Below, piece by piece: positions 47,339-57,454 of a stretch of DNA of 64,000 nucleotides. The stretch's first letter is position 1; each line of letters opens with the position of its first letter. The position numbers and the translations under genes are program-made. The notes under the pieces were generated by a model, which was given only the letters and a program-made list of their open reading frames with translations, had not been told where the DNA came from and did not search any database. The DNA lies in the NCBI GenBank assembly GCA_963920635.1, contig OY987307.1, positions 5,890,001-5,954,000 on the forward strand, given 5' to 3'. This DNA is from Pseudeuparius sepicola (lineage: Eukaryota > Arthropoda > Insecta > Coleoptera > Anthribidae).

Positions 47339-49044
47339 TACAGGGTCCGTCAAATGTATGGAATAATGGGTGTATCTTTTTTATTTATGTTTCTGAAAAA
47401 AAAAATGTGTTATACAAAAGTTTCTTGGTTAATTTTTTGGCACTTTCTTGTAACCTTGAATTTTTTTCATCCGTCATAGTTACGCTGCTATGGAGACCAA
47501 CTTTTTTTTCAAATGGCACCCGCTCTTTTTTATTTAGATTTTGTGATCAGCGTTCATTTCTGCATTAGGTACTTCAAAAATATCTAATGGTTGCATAAGA
47601 AAATAATCGACAAAAATCACTTTCACGCAAAATCAGCGTTAACAGCAAGGTGTGATCCCCTGTTATTGTCCCCTTTTTCTGTTTGCGGTTTTTTTGCACT
47701 TTTTTATTGTCCTCTTTTTCTGTTTGCGGTTTTTTGCATTTCGAGGTACCCGTGGATCAGGGCAACTAGTACTTTCATTGTTGTTAGTTTGACAAGTTTC
47801 ATTATCTGCGTTTAATACATTAGAACCCATTTTTAACAAAATGGTTCATTTGTCAGAAAGGGAAAGGATTGATGTTCTCATCATGGTAGGATTGGTAGGT
47901 TTCGGAGACCGAAAAAGGACTCAAGAGGAAGTGGTTATACTATTTAATGAGACTTATCCTAATAGACCACGTATCAGTCAGTCTTGTGTTTCCAGAGTGG
48001 TAAAGAAATTCAGAGAAACAGGTATTGTTAAAGATAAACAGAAGAGCTGGATCTTTGACCGATAGGTACAGTTTTGTGAGACATTTCTTCACAGAATACA
48101 GGATAATCCAAATTTTGTCGATAACGTTTTGTTTTCTGACGAAGCCACCTATTTATGTTTAATGGAAATCTTAATAGGCATAACTGCCGATATTGGGCTC
48201 CGCAAAATCCCCACTGGTTCGATGAAGTTCATACGCAGAGGCCCCAAAATTTAAATGTTTGGGCGGGCATTCTAGGCAAGCGCATCATAGGTCCATTTTT
48301 TATAGACGACAATTTGACAGCAGAAAGATATTTAGATTTGCTACAACATCAGGTTCTACCCGAAAGAGGACAAAATGAGGATGGAGTGTGGTTTCAACAA
48401 GATGGGGCTCCCCCTTATTTTAGAAGACACGTGAGGAACTACCTGGACAATGTTTTCCCAAACAGGTGGATTGGGCGGCGAGGAACAATTGAGTGGCCAG
48501 CACGATCACCAGATCTCACACCGTGTGATTTCTTTTTGTGGGAATACATTAAAAATAAAATTTATGTGGATAGGCCAAATAACTTGTATGACTTATTGAA
48601 TTATTGGAGAAATGAGGGATCTGAGGGATGAACTATTTCAAAATGTAAGAAGATCGTTTGTAGAAAGACTGGAACTTTGTAGTGACGGTGCACACTTTGA
48701 ACATTATCTTTAAGTTAAGTTTTATTAAGGTTGTAAAAATAAATTAACGCTGGTTTTACGTGAAAGTGATCTTTGTCGATTATTTTCTTATGCAACCATT
48801 AGATATTTTTGAAGTACCTAATGCAGAAATGAACGCTGATTACAAAATCTAAATAAAAAATAGGGGGTGCCATTTCAAAAAAAGTTGGTCACCATAGCAA
48901 CGTAACTATGACGGATGGAAAAAATTCAAGGTCACCAGAAAGTGGCAAAAAAGTAACCAAGAAACTTTTGTATAACATTTTTTTTTTCAAAAACAAAAAT
49001 AAAAAAGATACACCCATTATTCCATACATTTGACGGATCCTGTA
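47339..49044 (+). mobile_element. Tc1/IS630-type transposon with about 300-bp TIRs
   Basis: TACAGGGTCCGTCAAATGTA at 47339 is inverted at 49044 (TACATTTGACGGATCCTGTA). Arms extend to about 47635 and from about 48758 with small differences. TA borders both ends. It carries a damaged transposase gene (47841-48713). End sequence and long arms match the style of the non-coding TACAGGGTG foldbacks, so this is a candidate source type. It lies in intron 3 of the GH20 gene. Confidence 0.88.
47841..48713 (+). pseudogene. Tc1/IS630-type (DDE) transposase, disrupted
   Basis: ATG at 47841 opens an HTH region: MVHLSERERIDVLIMVG, RTQEEVVILFNETYP, ISQSCVSRVVKKFRETG, ending with TAG at 48063. The catalytic part resumes out of frame: NVLFSDEATY (first Asp), then after a one-base loss NRHNCRYW, NVWAGILGKRIIGPFF, WFQQDGAPP (second Asp) and SPDLTPCDFFLWEYIK (third acid). 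Near 48600 a further frame change leads to a tail ending HFEHYL and TAA at 48713. The segment between the HTH and the first Asp is much shorter than in the family, so an internal deletion is likely. The protein would cut and paste the element; this copy cannot. Confidence 0.88.
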
Positions 49045-49049
49045 CTTTT

Positions 49050-49853
49050 GAAATCGAACGAGACACCAAGGCAATATATTTCTGCAATCAATGATACAAA
49101 TGCAATACAAATGTTTTTGGAAAGTTTGATCAGCAAGTTTGAACAGCACAGCTACAGAGTTTTTCATCAAGTTCAGTCTTGGCGTGTTGTAGAACTTCCT
49201 GCTACTGATTGGGGATGGAAGAAAAAAGAGGGACACTTGACCCTCTGGCTCCCGAAAATTTATTAAAGTTGTTTTTTTGTAACTGTAAAATTAATTGTGT
49301 CCAAAGATATGATTGTCACCGAGGGGAACTTCCGTGTCCCGCGGTGTGTGGAAAATGCAATGGTGAAACTTTCAGCAACATACCTTCCATGCTAGTTGAT
49401 GAGGAATAACAATCGGAGATAAAAGAATGCTCCTTAGACGAGGATTATAATACTCAACCCAACGAACGTGGACCCTCCAGATTAGCCAACTAAACTGTTC
49501 GAAGTATTGGTTTGTAAGGTATGAAAATCATTTTAAATCTTATAGAATCTTATAGAAATTAAGTTTTCATTTATTTCAGCAAAATGGTGGCGGCTTGGAA
49601 TATTTGAAACATGGTTCCTTCCTAGCATTCTTGACACATTTTTGATAATTATATCAATAGTTATGTGAATTACTTTTAAAATAGAAAATTTTGGCGGAAC
49701 TATATTTTTTTTCTTATAACTTCCAAGATGGCGGTCAATGGCGGCTGCCCACCAACACGTACAAGGTGCAAGACTATCAAATTTTATTTACATACCCATA
49801 AGGTATCTTCAAACAAATGTTTAGCTTTATATTTTGTTTTTAGTTTGAATAAG
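49050..49853. other. Intron 3 stretch, unassigned
   Basis: Contains a frame with SLISKFEQHSYRVFHQVQSWRVVELPATDWG (49120-49220), then LLKLFFCNCKINCVQRYDCH and a CGKCNGE-like cysteine cluster (49268-49370), in two frames of the + strand. The cysteine spacing recalls the C-terminal tail of some transposon or DNA-binding proteins, but I cannot name a family. Probably a decayed transposon ORF. Confidence 0.4.
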
Positions 49854-49861
49854 CTAATTAC

Positions 49862-50295
49862 CAATGACGTCAAAACCTATAGACAGGTTTGTTTTGACAA
49901 ACGCTTGACGCCCAGAACTAATCACAATCTAAGCGCTCCATTAAATTATTCCGAAAATGTCGCGAGATTGTCAGAAATTGCCCCTTTTTGTCGAGCCGTA
50001 GCGAACTTATTTCGACTCTGGGCTCGGAGGCTGGCGTCGCTAGACCGTCCCCCGAGTCTTCAGGTGAGGTTCCGATGCTTCCGGCGCCCCCAAACAAGAA
50101 AAAACATGCGATATCTACGTGTGATTCTGGAGGAACTATAACCGGGAATCACCGGGTGTATAGTTGGTTGATGGTTGACTTTCTGTCTTTGTTTGTAGCA
50201 TGTTTTTAGAGTAGTATGGATATATTTAATCTTGGAGTCAAAATAAAGGGCATTTTAACAATGGGGCACCACGTCTATAGGTTTTGACGTCATTG
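49862..50295 (+). mobile_element. CA...TG-ended element, 434 bp, 8-bp duplication CTAATTAC
   Basis: CAATGACGTCAAAACCTATAG at 49862 is inverted at 50295. CTAATTAC is exactly repeated at 49854-49861 and 50296-50303. The ends (CA/TG) and duplication length are those of the micro-palindromes, but this copy has an interior. The interior includes a frame reading SPESSGEVPMLPAPPNKKK that is also present in the partial copy at 37822-38083. It ends 50 bp before GH20 exon 4. Confidence 0.82.
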
Positions 50296-50345
50296 CTAAT
50301 TACCCTGCACTATCAGTCACACTTCAGTCGCCCGGTCTCCCGCAG

Positions 50346-50645
50346 GTGTACGAGTACCGGCCGTGGTCCGGCCTGTCCGCCGGCCGGCGGCGCCTGGTCG
50401 CCGGCGCCGAGGCGTGCCTGTGGAGCGAGCAGGTGGCCGAGGGCGAGCTGCAGGCGCGCGCGTGGCCGCGCGGCGCCGCGTTCGCCGAGCGCGCCTGGTC
50501 GGACCCGCCGGCGGCCGGCGCCGCGGCCCGCGCGCCGGTCGCGGCGCGCCTGCAGGCGCAGGCGGCGCGCATGCGCGCCCGCGGCGTCGACGGCGCCGCC
50601 GTCTGGCCGCGCTGGTGCTCGCTCAACCCCGAGCGGTGTCGGTGA
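50346..50645 (+). CDS. GH20 hexosaminidase exon 4: C-terminal part and stop
   Basis: Acceptor CCCGCAG|GTG; codons 523-621, TGA at 50643-50645. VYEYRPWSG, GAEACLWSEQV (substrate-binding Trp) and WPRGAAFAERAWSDP are standard GH20 C-terminal motifs, and the end WPRWCSLNPERC matches the conserved cysteine-bearing tail of insect enzymes. Base composition is extreme: nearly every third position is G or C and alanine/arginine codons dominate (ARAPVAARLQAQAARMRARG), unlike exon 2. All overlapping long frames on both strands here are by-products of that composition. Confidence 0.93.
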   Translation: MYEYRPWSGLSAGRRRLVAGAEACLWSEQVAEGELQARAWPRGAAFAERAWSDPPAAGAAARAPVAARLQAQAARMRARGVDGAAVWPRWCSLNPERCR

Positions 50646-51150
50646 ACGGCCGGGACGGACGGAGAAACGGACCGATGGGGATAAGCTTCGAGATGCCCCA
50701 ACTTCCTAATACTGAATCGGCCATATTCGGTCGTGATGTGAACAATTTTAACCGCACAGTGGGGAAATGCTAAGAAGGAAAATGCAAAAAATGTCCAAGT
50801 TTTAAATAATCACGTTTTTTTTATCCAAATGACATTTTTTATTGTTTAATTTTTTTAGTTAGTCATTATTTTGACCTTGGTCTATTTGTGATTTTGTTCT
50901 CAGGATGGTATACATTTCTTATCAATAGTGTTGGCAGTCAACTGGTCATGCCATTAAGCAACTTGTCCAGGTGGTCGAGGACATGATCAACTTGACCAGT
51001 CAAGTTGATCAGTTTCACGGAATTTTAAATTTCCCGCCAATTATCTAGGACCTTTCACATCTCATACCTCATAATTGGCGTATTACGCATCAATTATCAT
51101 CAGTAAAAGTAATAAAAGTAAAAACAATAGCTGGTGTTCTGTGCAATTGA
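50646..51150. other. 3' flank of the GH20 gene
   Basis: Composition drops abruptly to A+T-rich within about 60 bp of the stop. A 28-bp palindrome TGATCAACTTGA-CCAG-TCAAGTTGATCA lies at about 50988-51013, without flanking duplication. No clear AATAAA was found in the first 150 bp. Confidence 0.45.
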
Positions 51151-51153
51151 TCT

Positions 51154-52387
51154 GTGTTGGGTGTAACTAAACTGATGGTAAAAAATGAAACCACGTATTC
51201 TTGCAGTCAAAATAAGGGCACTTCTTCATATATTTTTTTTTTCCTACGGGCTATAGTTTTTTTTATACAGAGCGTAGAAATTTAGAGAAAAATACACATA
51301 TTTCTTAGTATCTCTAGAAGTAAGTATACGAGATATTTTCTTCAAACTTGGCGTGTCACATGAGCGGATGAGTTGTCAAATTTAAGGTTAATATGAAGCT
51401 TGTGAGGCGCCCAGTTGCGGAGATACAGGGTGTTATTAAAATTAATTAGTTCAGAAAAATATGACCCTGTATAATCGCATTTTTTAAATTTGTTTTGAAT
51501 GGTAAATTCAATGGTTAACAAAAAGTATCTCTTAGTATTTTTTCATATTCTCAGCCGTTTTTTAATTATTTTCAAAGAACGGCAATGCTGCAATAAAAAA
51601 GTCACTTTAAGAATAAATCTAACAATCTGTGGATGTCAATTAAACTTGGCATTATTTGAATCATTTGGCTGCCAACTTTGCACCTTAGTATCAATATTTT
51701 GAAAAATTATATTTTCATTTGAAGAATTGACTGATAGGCACTTTTGCTATGGACTTGCGAATGGCAATAATAAACATGCGGAAACGCATAGTTGCGTGTA
51801 TTGAAAGAGACGGCGGTCATTTCGAACATTTAATAATTTAATTTTCTAATAGCAATACGTTTCTTTTATTATTGTTTTTGCTTTTGTATTTTGTTAAATA
51901 AAGTTTAATTGACATCCACAGATGAAGAAGTGACTATTGTTCATTGCAGCGTTGCCGTTCTTTAAAAGTAATTAAGAAACGGCTGCGAATATGAAAAAAT
52001 ACTAAGAGATACTTTTTGTTAACCATTCTATTCGCCACTCAAAACAAATTAAAAAAATGCGATTATACAGGGTATTCATATTTTTCTGAACTAATTAATT
52101 TTACTAACACCCTGTATCGCCGCAACTGGGAGCCTCAGAAGCTTCATGCCAACTGCCAACCTTAAGTTTGACGGCTCATCTGCTCATGTGACACGCCAAG
52201 TTTGAAGAAAATATCTCGTATACTTCTAGAGATACTAAGAAATATGTGTATTTTTCTCCAAACTTCTACGCTCTGTATAAAAAAAACTATGGCCCGTAGG
52301 AGAAAAAAATATATGAAGAAGTGCCCTTATTTTGATTCCAAGAATACGTGGTTTCATATTTGACCATCAGTTTAGTTACACCCTGTA
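51154..52387. mobile_element. TACAGGGTG-type foldback with inner pair
   Basis: GGGTGTAACTAAACTGATGG near 51160 is inverted at 52387 (CCATCAGTTTAGTTACACCCTGTA). Inside, a second pair of TACAGGGTGTTATTAAAATT ends faces outward at 51425 and 52124. Arms exceed 400 bp. Non-coding. Confidence 0.8.
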
Positions 52388-52870
52388 TATTTTGTTAAAT
52401 TAAAAATTAAATGGATCTGTTTGCGCCACAAAGAAATTTCTGACAATATTTAAATATTTTGTTTTTGTGGCTCTCTCCAAACAAGTAAGACAAATAATAA
52501 CGGATAAAAATGCCAAAATCGAAAAAGAAAAGTATCATTTGACAAATAAATATTCACGGCAAAAAACAAGCACAATGTAGGTTCAAAATAAAAAAATACT
52601 ACATTAAAACAAGCAAAATGGTATATATGAAAGTTCATTTATTTACAATTTCATATGACAAAAACATTCCTGAAAATATATTTATATAAGTATTAATTAC
52701 CATTTTTATGAGAAAATTATGACCGATCGAATGGCACACTTTTCTGCAATTTTTGAATTTGTCCACTTGTGTGACCCAAAATGACTTGTCACGATAGTCC
52801 GGTCAGTCACGAAAATATCGTGACCGGACATTTAACCATCACTATTTATCAATAATTTGGATAGGAATTA

Positions 52871-53490
52871 GAAAATAATTTTTCTTGAAATCGGCATTAA
52901 AGTGTCCCAAAATCGTCATTAAAAGCTCAGAAATCGGCATTAAAGTAGCCCATTATTGTACGATTTTTTCAATAAGTAGGCCTTGGCGAGATGTAAACAT
53001 CAAACGTCAGACGCGGAGAAATCGCTCGTCAAAAGTGACCAAATATTCAAAACCCGGCCGATAAAGGCTCATTTACCCTTTCGTACACATTGCGAAATTG
53101 TTTCCTATAGAAGCGCAATCCTTCAGTATACATATTTTAGTAAATTTGAAAATCTATAGATTTGTTGTGTAGGCTGCACAAGAAGCAGCAGTTTGGTTTT
53201 TCTGTCAGAAGGTGCCGTACATCATTATACTTATCGTAGGTAGAGCGATCGGTAAAGTCAAGCAACGCCGCGCGTAGTCGGTTCGTGGACGGGTGATCCC
53301 TTATTATTATTTTCTTGCCTAATAAAACTTTTTTTTTCGATTTCAAGAAAAATATAATATGTACCTCGGCACTGAAGTTCTTTTTATGACTCATGTGGTT
53401 TATTTGCCTCAGCCAGAGGCCTCAGCAACTAAACTCCACATGAGTCATAAAAAGTTGAACTTCAGTGCCTTGGTACATAAATAACTATTT
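52871..53490 (+). repeat. Interspersed repeat R, copy B
   Basis: Matches 24081-24681 in order, including the AAGTCAAGCAACGCCGCGCG block and the terminal hairpin with ATGACTCATGTGG arms. Head-to-tail with copy C. Confidence 0.78.
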
Positions 53491-54094
53491 CTTGAAATCA
53501 TCATTAAAAGCTCAGAAATCGGCACTGAAGTAGCCCATTATTGTACGATTTTTTCAATAAGTAGGCCTTGGCGAGATGTAAACATCAAACGTCAGACGCC
53601 GAGCCATCGCTCATCAAAAGTGACCAAATATTCAAAACCCGGCTACAAAAGGCCCATTTAACTTTTCGTACACGTTGCGAAATTGTTACCTATAGCAGCG
53701 CAATCCTTCAGTATGCAAATTTTAGTAGGTTTAATTTGGTTTAAATATCAATAGATTCGTTATAGAGGCTGCACAACAAGCAGCAGTTTGGTTTTTCTGT
53801 TCGAAGGCCCCGTACACATCATTGTACTTGACCTAGGTAGAGCGATCGTCAAAGTCAAGCAACGCCGCGCGTAGTTGTAGTTAGTTCATGTACAGGTGAT
53901 CCCGTATGATTATTTTCTTGAACAATAAAACATTTTTTTTTTTCGATTTCAAAAAAATATAATATGGACCTCGGCACTGAAGTTCTTTTTATGACTCATG
54001 TGGTTTATTTGCCTCGGCCAGAGGCCTCGGCAACTAAATTCCACATAAGTCATAAAAAGTTGAACTTCAGTGCCGTGGTACATAAATAACTATT
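53488..54094 (+). repeat. Interspersed repeat R, copy C
   Basis: Begins immediately where copy B ends (ACTATTTCTTGAAATCATC), so B and C form a tandem pair. The terminal hairpin is intact. Confidence 0.78.
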
Positions 54095-54359
54095 AATATC
54101 ATGTCATACAGGAAATTTATTACACTATTCATTTGTGAAAATCAGAATTTGAGGAAACAAATGAGTTTATCAAAAGCAGGTCAGGTATAAAAATGTTCAG
54201 AGGAGGTAGGTACAAATATTTTCCAGCTCCCTCCCCCGTAAGTTCACTTTACCTGCTCACCAACAGGTTCGAAAGCGAAAATGAAATGTTCGAGATGCCC
54301 TGTTGCTAGGTACAAAAAGTATTGCCTAGCAACGATGCACCGATTTATACAGCAAGGAC

Positions 54360-54394
54360 CACAGAAAATATATGCTACGCGTATATTTTCTGTG
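54360..54394. repeat. Micro-palindrome insert, 35 bp, 8-bp duplication GCAAGGAC
   Basis: Arms CACAGAAAATATA / TATATTTTCTGTG around TGCTACGCG. GCAAGGAC is exactly repeated at 54352-54359 and 54395-54402. It shares arms with the insert at 13750, 40 kb away. Confidence 0.9.
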
Positions 54395-54837
54395 GCAAGG
54401 ACTTTAAAACCATTAATAAAATATATGTAGCAACTTGAAACTGGCGTCAAATTTAATATGTTTCACATCGATTGTTTTATAAACTGATTTTAATCAAAAA
54501 GTATACGAATTAAGCCAAAGAAAAATTAAGAAGATAGACTTATTTTCCAGTGACAAGTAAAATGGCTAATAGCAAAGTCAAGCAACAGTGTACGTAGCGT
54601 CCGAATAGTAAACCGTAGGTCACGGGTTCAGTTACACACAACATTAAAGTTTTTTTTTATTATTTTTTTATTATCCCTGCATTCTAATTCTTATATTTAT
54701 TACTGATTTTAATTTTTAGTAATTAAGCAATGGTTATTTTGAATATTGTTACTCAGAATCTACTCCATAGCGTTTAATTAAAATTACAAATTACCTATAC
54801 CTAATTAGGAACTTGTCGGAAGCAGGAAAACTATAAT

Positions 54838-54945
54838 ACATTACACGATGCGTAAGCTCTTTTTTGGCCTCGCAACGCCCGCGTTGCCTCGGTCCTTAAA
54901 CAACCTTCTTGGCCAAAAAAGTGGACTTACGCATCTTGCAATGTA
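54838..54945. repeat. Hairpin of about 107 bp with G+C-rich loop
   Basis: ACATTACACGATGCGTAAG and CTTACGCATCTTGCAATGT form the outer stem, TTTTTTGGCC / GGCCAAAAAA the inner one. The loop contains GCAACGCCCGCGTTGCC. Similar in plan to 20809-20924. Confidence 0.7.
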
Positions 54946-55472
54946 AATAACTAATTTTTGTTCGAATATGTCAAATATTGACGTTTATCGATATAGACTG
55001 TTGGTCCGTGAGCGTCCACAAAAGTACCTTTCCGTAGTGTATCAAGATCATTTACGTCGAGTTCTAAATCCCGATATTTTAACATTACTTGAAACTAACA
55101 AAATGAATAGCTTTGTATAGCAATAAAAGGCATTCGATTTTTTTTGTAAATTTTAATTGTAAACAAAAACGTTCTGTGTCATGGTTTCATAGCAAATTTG
55201 ATTTTTCCTATTTCGGGGTTTTTCTGAAAAATTAACTTGAAAATTTCACACCTCCATTTTTTAGCCAATCAGGTCTCTTAAATTTAGCTCGTTCCCATGA
55301 CAACGAAAAAATTTCAGCGGATATTTTTTGACATTAGGGTACCAAAGCAAAATTATAGTGAATATTTTTTGACGTTTAACAGATGAGTTCAAAAGTGACA
55401 TTATACAATACCATCAGAATCACCTTTCACAAATCAAAATAACATATTTTTTATTCAGGTTCATTATCAAAA

Positions 55473-55847
55473 CTACATTTTATTTGATTGCATAACAAAA
55501 TTTAAGTGTTTTTGAAATTCCTCTTCAAAATCATCTTTTCCCAATGGCGAATAGCAAAGGACAGGAGACTCCAAATTTACCAAATGTCTGTGCTTAAGCA
55601 CGTAAATGTAATATTTTGAAACTATTTTGTTCAATTCATTCTTGCTAATTCTGTTAAACTTAGCAGATATTTGCAACAGCTTTTCTTGAATTTCCTTGAA
55701 TAAGCCTTTACGATTTGCTACATTTGACATTTCTGGTACACAATATTCAATTAAGTCCACTAAATAGGTTAGTTTGGAATGGAACATTTTTACCTGACTC
55801 AATTCGTCGCAATATGAACAAACCCCGTACTTTTTAAGACAACTCAT
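55473..55847 (-). CDS. Hypothetical protein, 124 residues
   Basis: An uninterrupted frame on the - strand from ATG at 55847 to a stop at 55473. It starts MSCLKKYGVCSYCDELSQV and ends LNFVMQSNKM. It has a C-x6-C-x2-C pattern near the N-terminus, otherwise mixed charged and helical sequence with a KFNRISKNELNKIVSKYY stretch. No signal peptide or membrane segment is visible. It overlaps no inverted repeat I can see, and its codons and lysine-rich composition are compatible with A+T-rich coding DNA. I recognise no family. It may be one exon of a host gene, a transposon ORF, or chance. Confidence 0.4.
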   Translation of the reverse strand: MSCLKKYGVCSYCDELSQVKMFHSKLTYLVDLIEYCVPEMSNVANRKGLFKEIQEKLLQISAKFNRISKNELNKIVSKYYIYVLKHRHLVNLESPVLCYSPLGKDDFEEEFQKHLNFVMQSNKM

Positions 55848-55989
55848 CGTATAATCTGCACGGACTTATTAAACTATCTGACAATGATTTTGTAGAAAAT
55901 ACAGAGAAGAAATAATGACATTCGTGAAACATCTGTCATAGCCATGACCGCCTATCCCCAATAAGCAAAATTTACTTTTTTATATAATT

Positions 55990-56530
55990 TGATTCGCTTG
56001 AAAAATAGAAACTATCATTTGCTAAAAACAAATATAGTTCCTCCAATTTTAGTAAATCAAATTTAACTCAAGAACAGAAAGTAGACCAAATGTCATCTGT
56101 TTTAACCAATTTAATACAACTAAAGTAGGTGGATCAAAGGTATTTGAAATCTATATTTTATTGTTGGTTAGTTGACGGAAAAAAACTATTCTCTAAAAAT
56201 ACATATAGTTCCACCAATTTTAGTAAATAAAATGTAACTCAGAAACATAAAGTAGACCGTGTTTAATCTACTTTTAATAATTACATACAACTAAAGTGGG
56301 TGGATCAAAAAATACCTAGTACTGATTTTAATGTTATTGTACGTCAGTTGCCGAAAGGAGACTATTTGCTCAAAAACACACATTTTCACCAATTTTAGTA
56401 AATAAAATTTAACTCAGAAACATAAAGTAGACTGTGTTTAATCTACTTTTCGTAATTGCATGCAACTAAAGTAGGTGGATCAAAAAATACTAGATACTGA
56501 TATTTTAATAATTACATACAACTAAACAAC
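55990..56530 (+). repeat. Tandem repeat, three units of about 175 bp
   Basis: CCAATTTTAGTAAATAAAAT followed by ACTCAGAAACATAAAGTAGAC recurs near 56045, 56215 and 56390, each followed by ACTAAAGTAGGTGGATCAAA. Units differ by about a tenth of positions by eye. Non-coding. Confidence 0.75.
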
Positions 56531-56592
56531 AACTTTTAATGTTATTGTACGCCAGTTGCCAACATAAGAAATTGAATACATTTTATTGTTAT

Positions 56593-56914
56593 ATACAAGG
56601 TGATTCATTTTTACTAAAACAATTATTGTACTATAATTACCTACTTCTCCGCCAATGGTTGCTAAAGGTGTTTGATATTAACAGGTTTTATGATAACCAA
56701 TTATGCCGTTATAACTTGTACCAAATATGACTTAAGTATCTTAACTAGTTTGGTAAATATTCAATAAACTCCACATACTTTTTACGACTTTAATATCCTG
56801 TAACTTTTTTATAATGCCTTAAAAATATATAGTTTATACAAGACAGTGCGGTTCTTTTTTGGTTTTCTATCACATTTTGAAGTGTCCAAGAATAAAACTG
56901 AATCACCCTGTATA
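56593..56914. mobile_element. Short element with TACAAGGTGATTCA ends
   Basis: TACAAGGTGATTCATTTTTAC at 56593 has a partial inverted match ending GAATCACCCTGTATAA near 56914. Resembles the TACAGGGTG class but is short and weakly paired inside. Confidence 0.5.
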
Positions 56915-57352
56915 ATATTATATAAATTTGCATTTTGTGACTTATAATACACTCGCATTCCAGGCGACGAATTATCTAGTTGATTATTTTTGCATGCATA
57001 CAGCACAATTTTATTCATCCAGGCATAGTCTGAAAAAGAATTAAATAGTTTAGAAAAACACTACCTACAGAAAATGCAAAATATTTGCTTCTCTTAAAAA
57101 GAATATACGAATAATTAATCGCTAATAAATCTAAGCAAAACCAGAAATTATAGTATTGAGAAGAGATCCCACCGCTGTAGCTACTAAGCTTAAGCTGTAA
57201 GCTCTATATTATGTACTGATTAGAATGCTATAGTAATCACCGCTACATGCTACATGCAAATTTCTTGACTCGTTACATACCGCCCTCTATGGATGATAGC
57301 CTGAAGTTTAATTTCTCCCGTCATAGTTTCCCTCTTGATCGCTGGATGAACC

Positions 57353-57396
57353 TGGACCGACACTATATTAATAATAATATAGTGTTGGTTGGTCCA
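57353..57396. repeat. Micro-palindrome insert, 44 bp, 9-bp duplication GGATGAACC
   Basis: Arms TGGACC...ACACTATATT / AATATAGTGTT...GGTCCA; the right arm has four extra bases. GGATGAACC is exactly repeated at 57344-57352 and 57397-57405. Longer, less perfect and without CA/TG ends, so it may be a different kind of event. Confidence 0.6.
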
Positions 57397-57454
57397 GGAT
57401 GAACCCAACGGCGCTGCTTAAAATGCCTATGCCGGACAATCGCAGAGATCATTA

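Larger units (their letters stand above)
15536..50645 (+). other. GH20 beta-N-acetylglucosaminidase gene (whole locus, four exons)
   Basis: Exons 15536-15738, 27635-28602, 40115-40509 and 50346-50645 join to 1866 nt, 621 codons plus TGA. All three junctions are GT-AG and the phases (2, 1, 0) agree, which is strong evidence that exon 1 belongs to the gene. The product hydrolyses terminal beta-N-acetylglucosamine from chito-oligosaccharides or N-glycans. An N-terminal membrane anchor resembles the fused-lobes type, while the C-terminus resembles insect chitinolytic enzymes, so the subgroup is open. Introns of about 11.9, 11.5 and 9.8 kb are almost entirely transposons. Confidence 0.85.

Noticed and set aside
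50284..50773. Arginine/alanine-rich frames of 125-141 codons over GH20 exon 4
   Set aside because: Artefacts of high G+C in which stop codons are rare; only the frame continuing exon 3 has GH20 motifs and a proper end.
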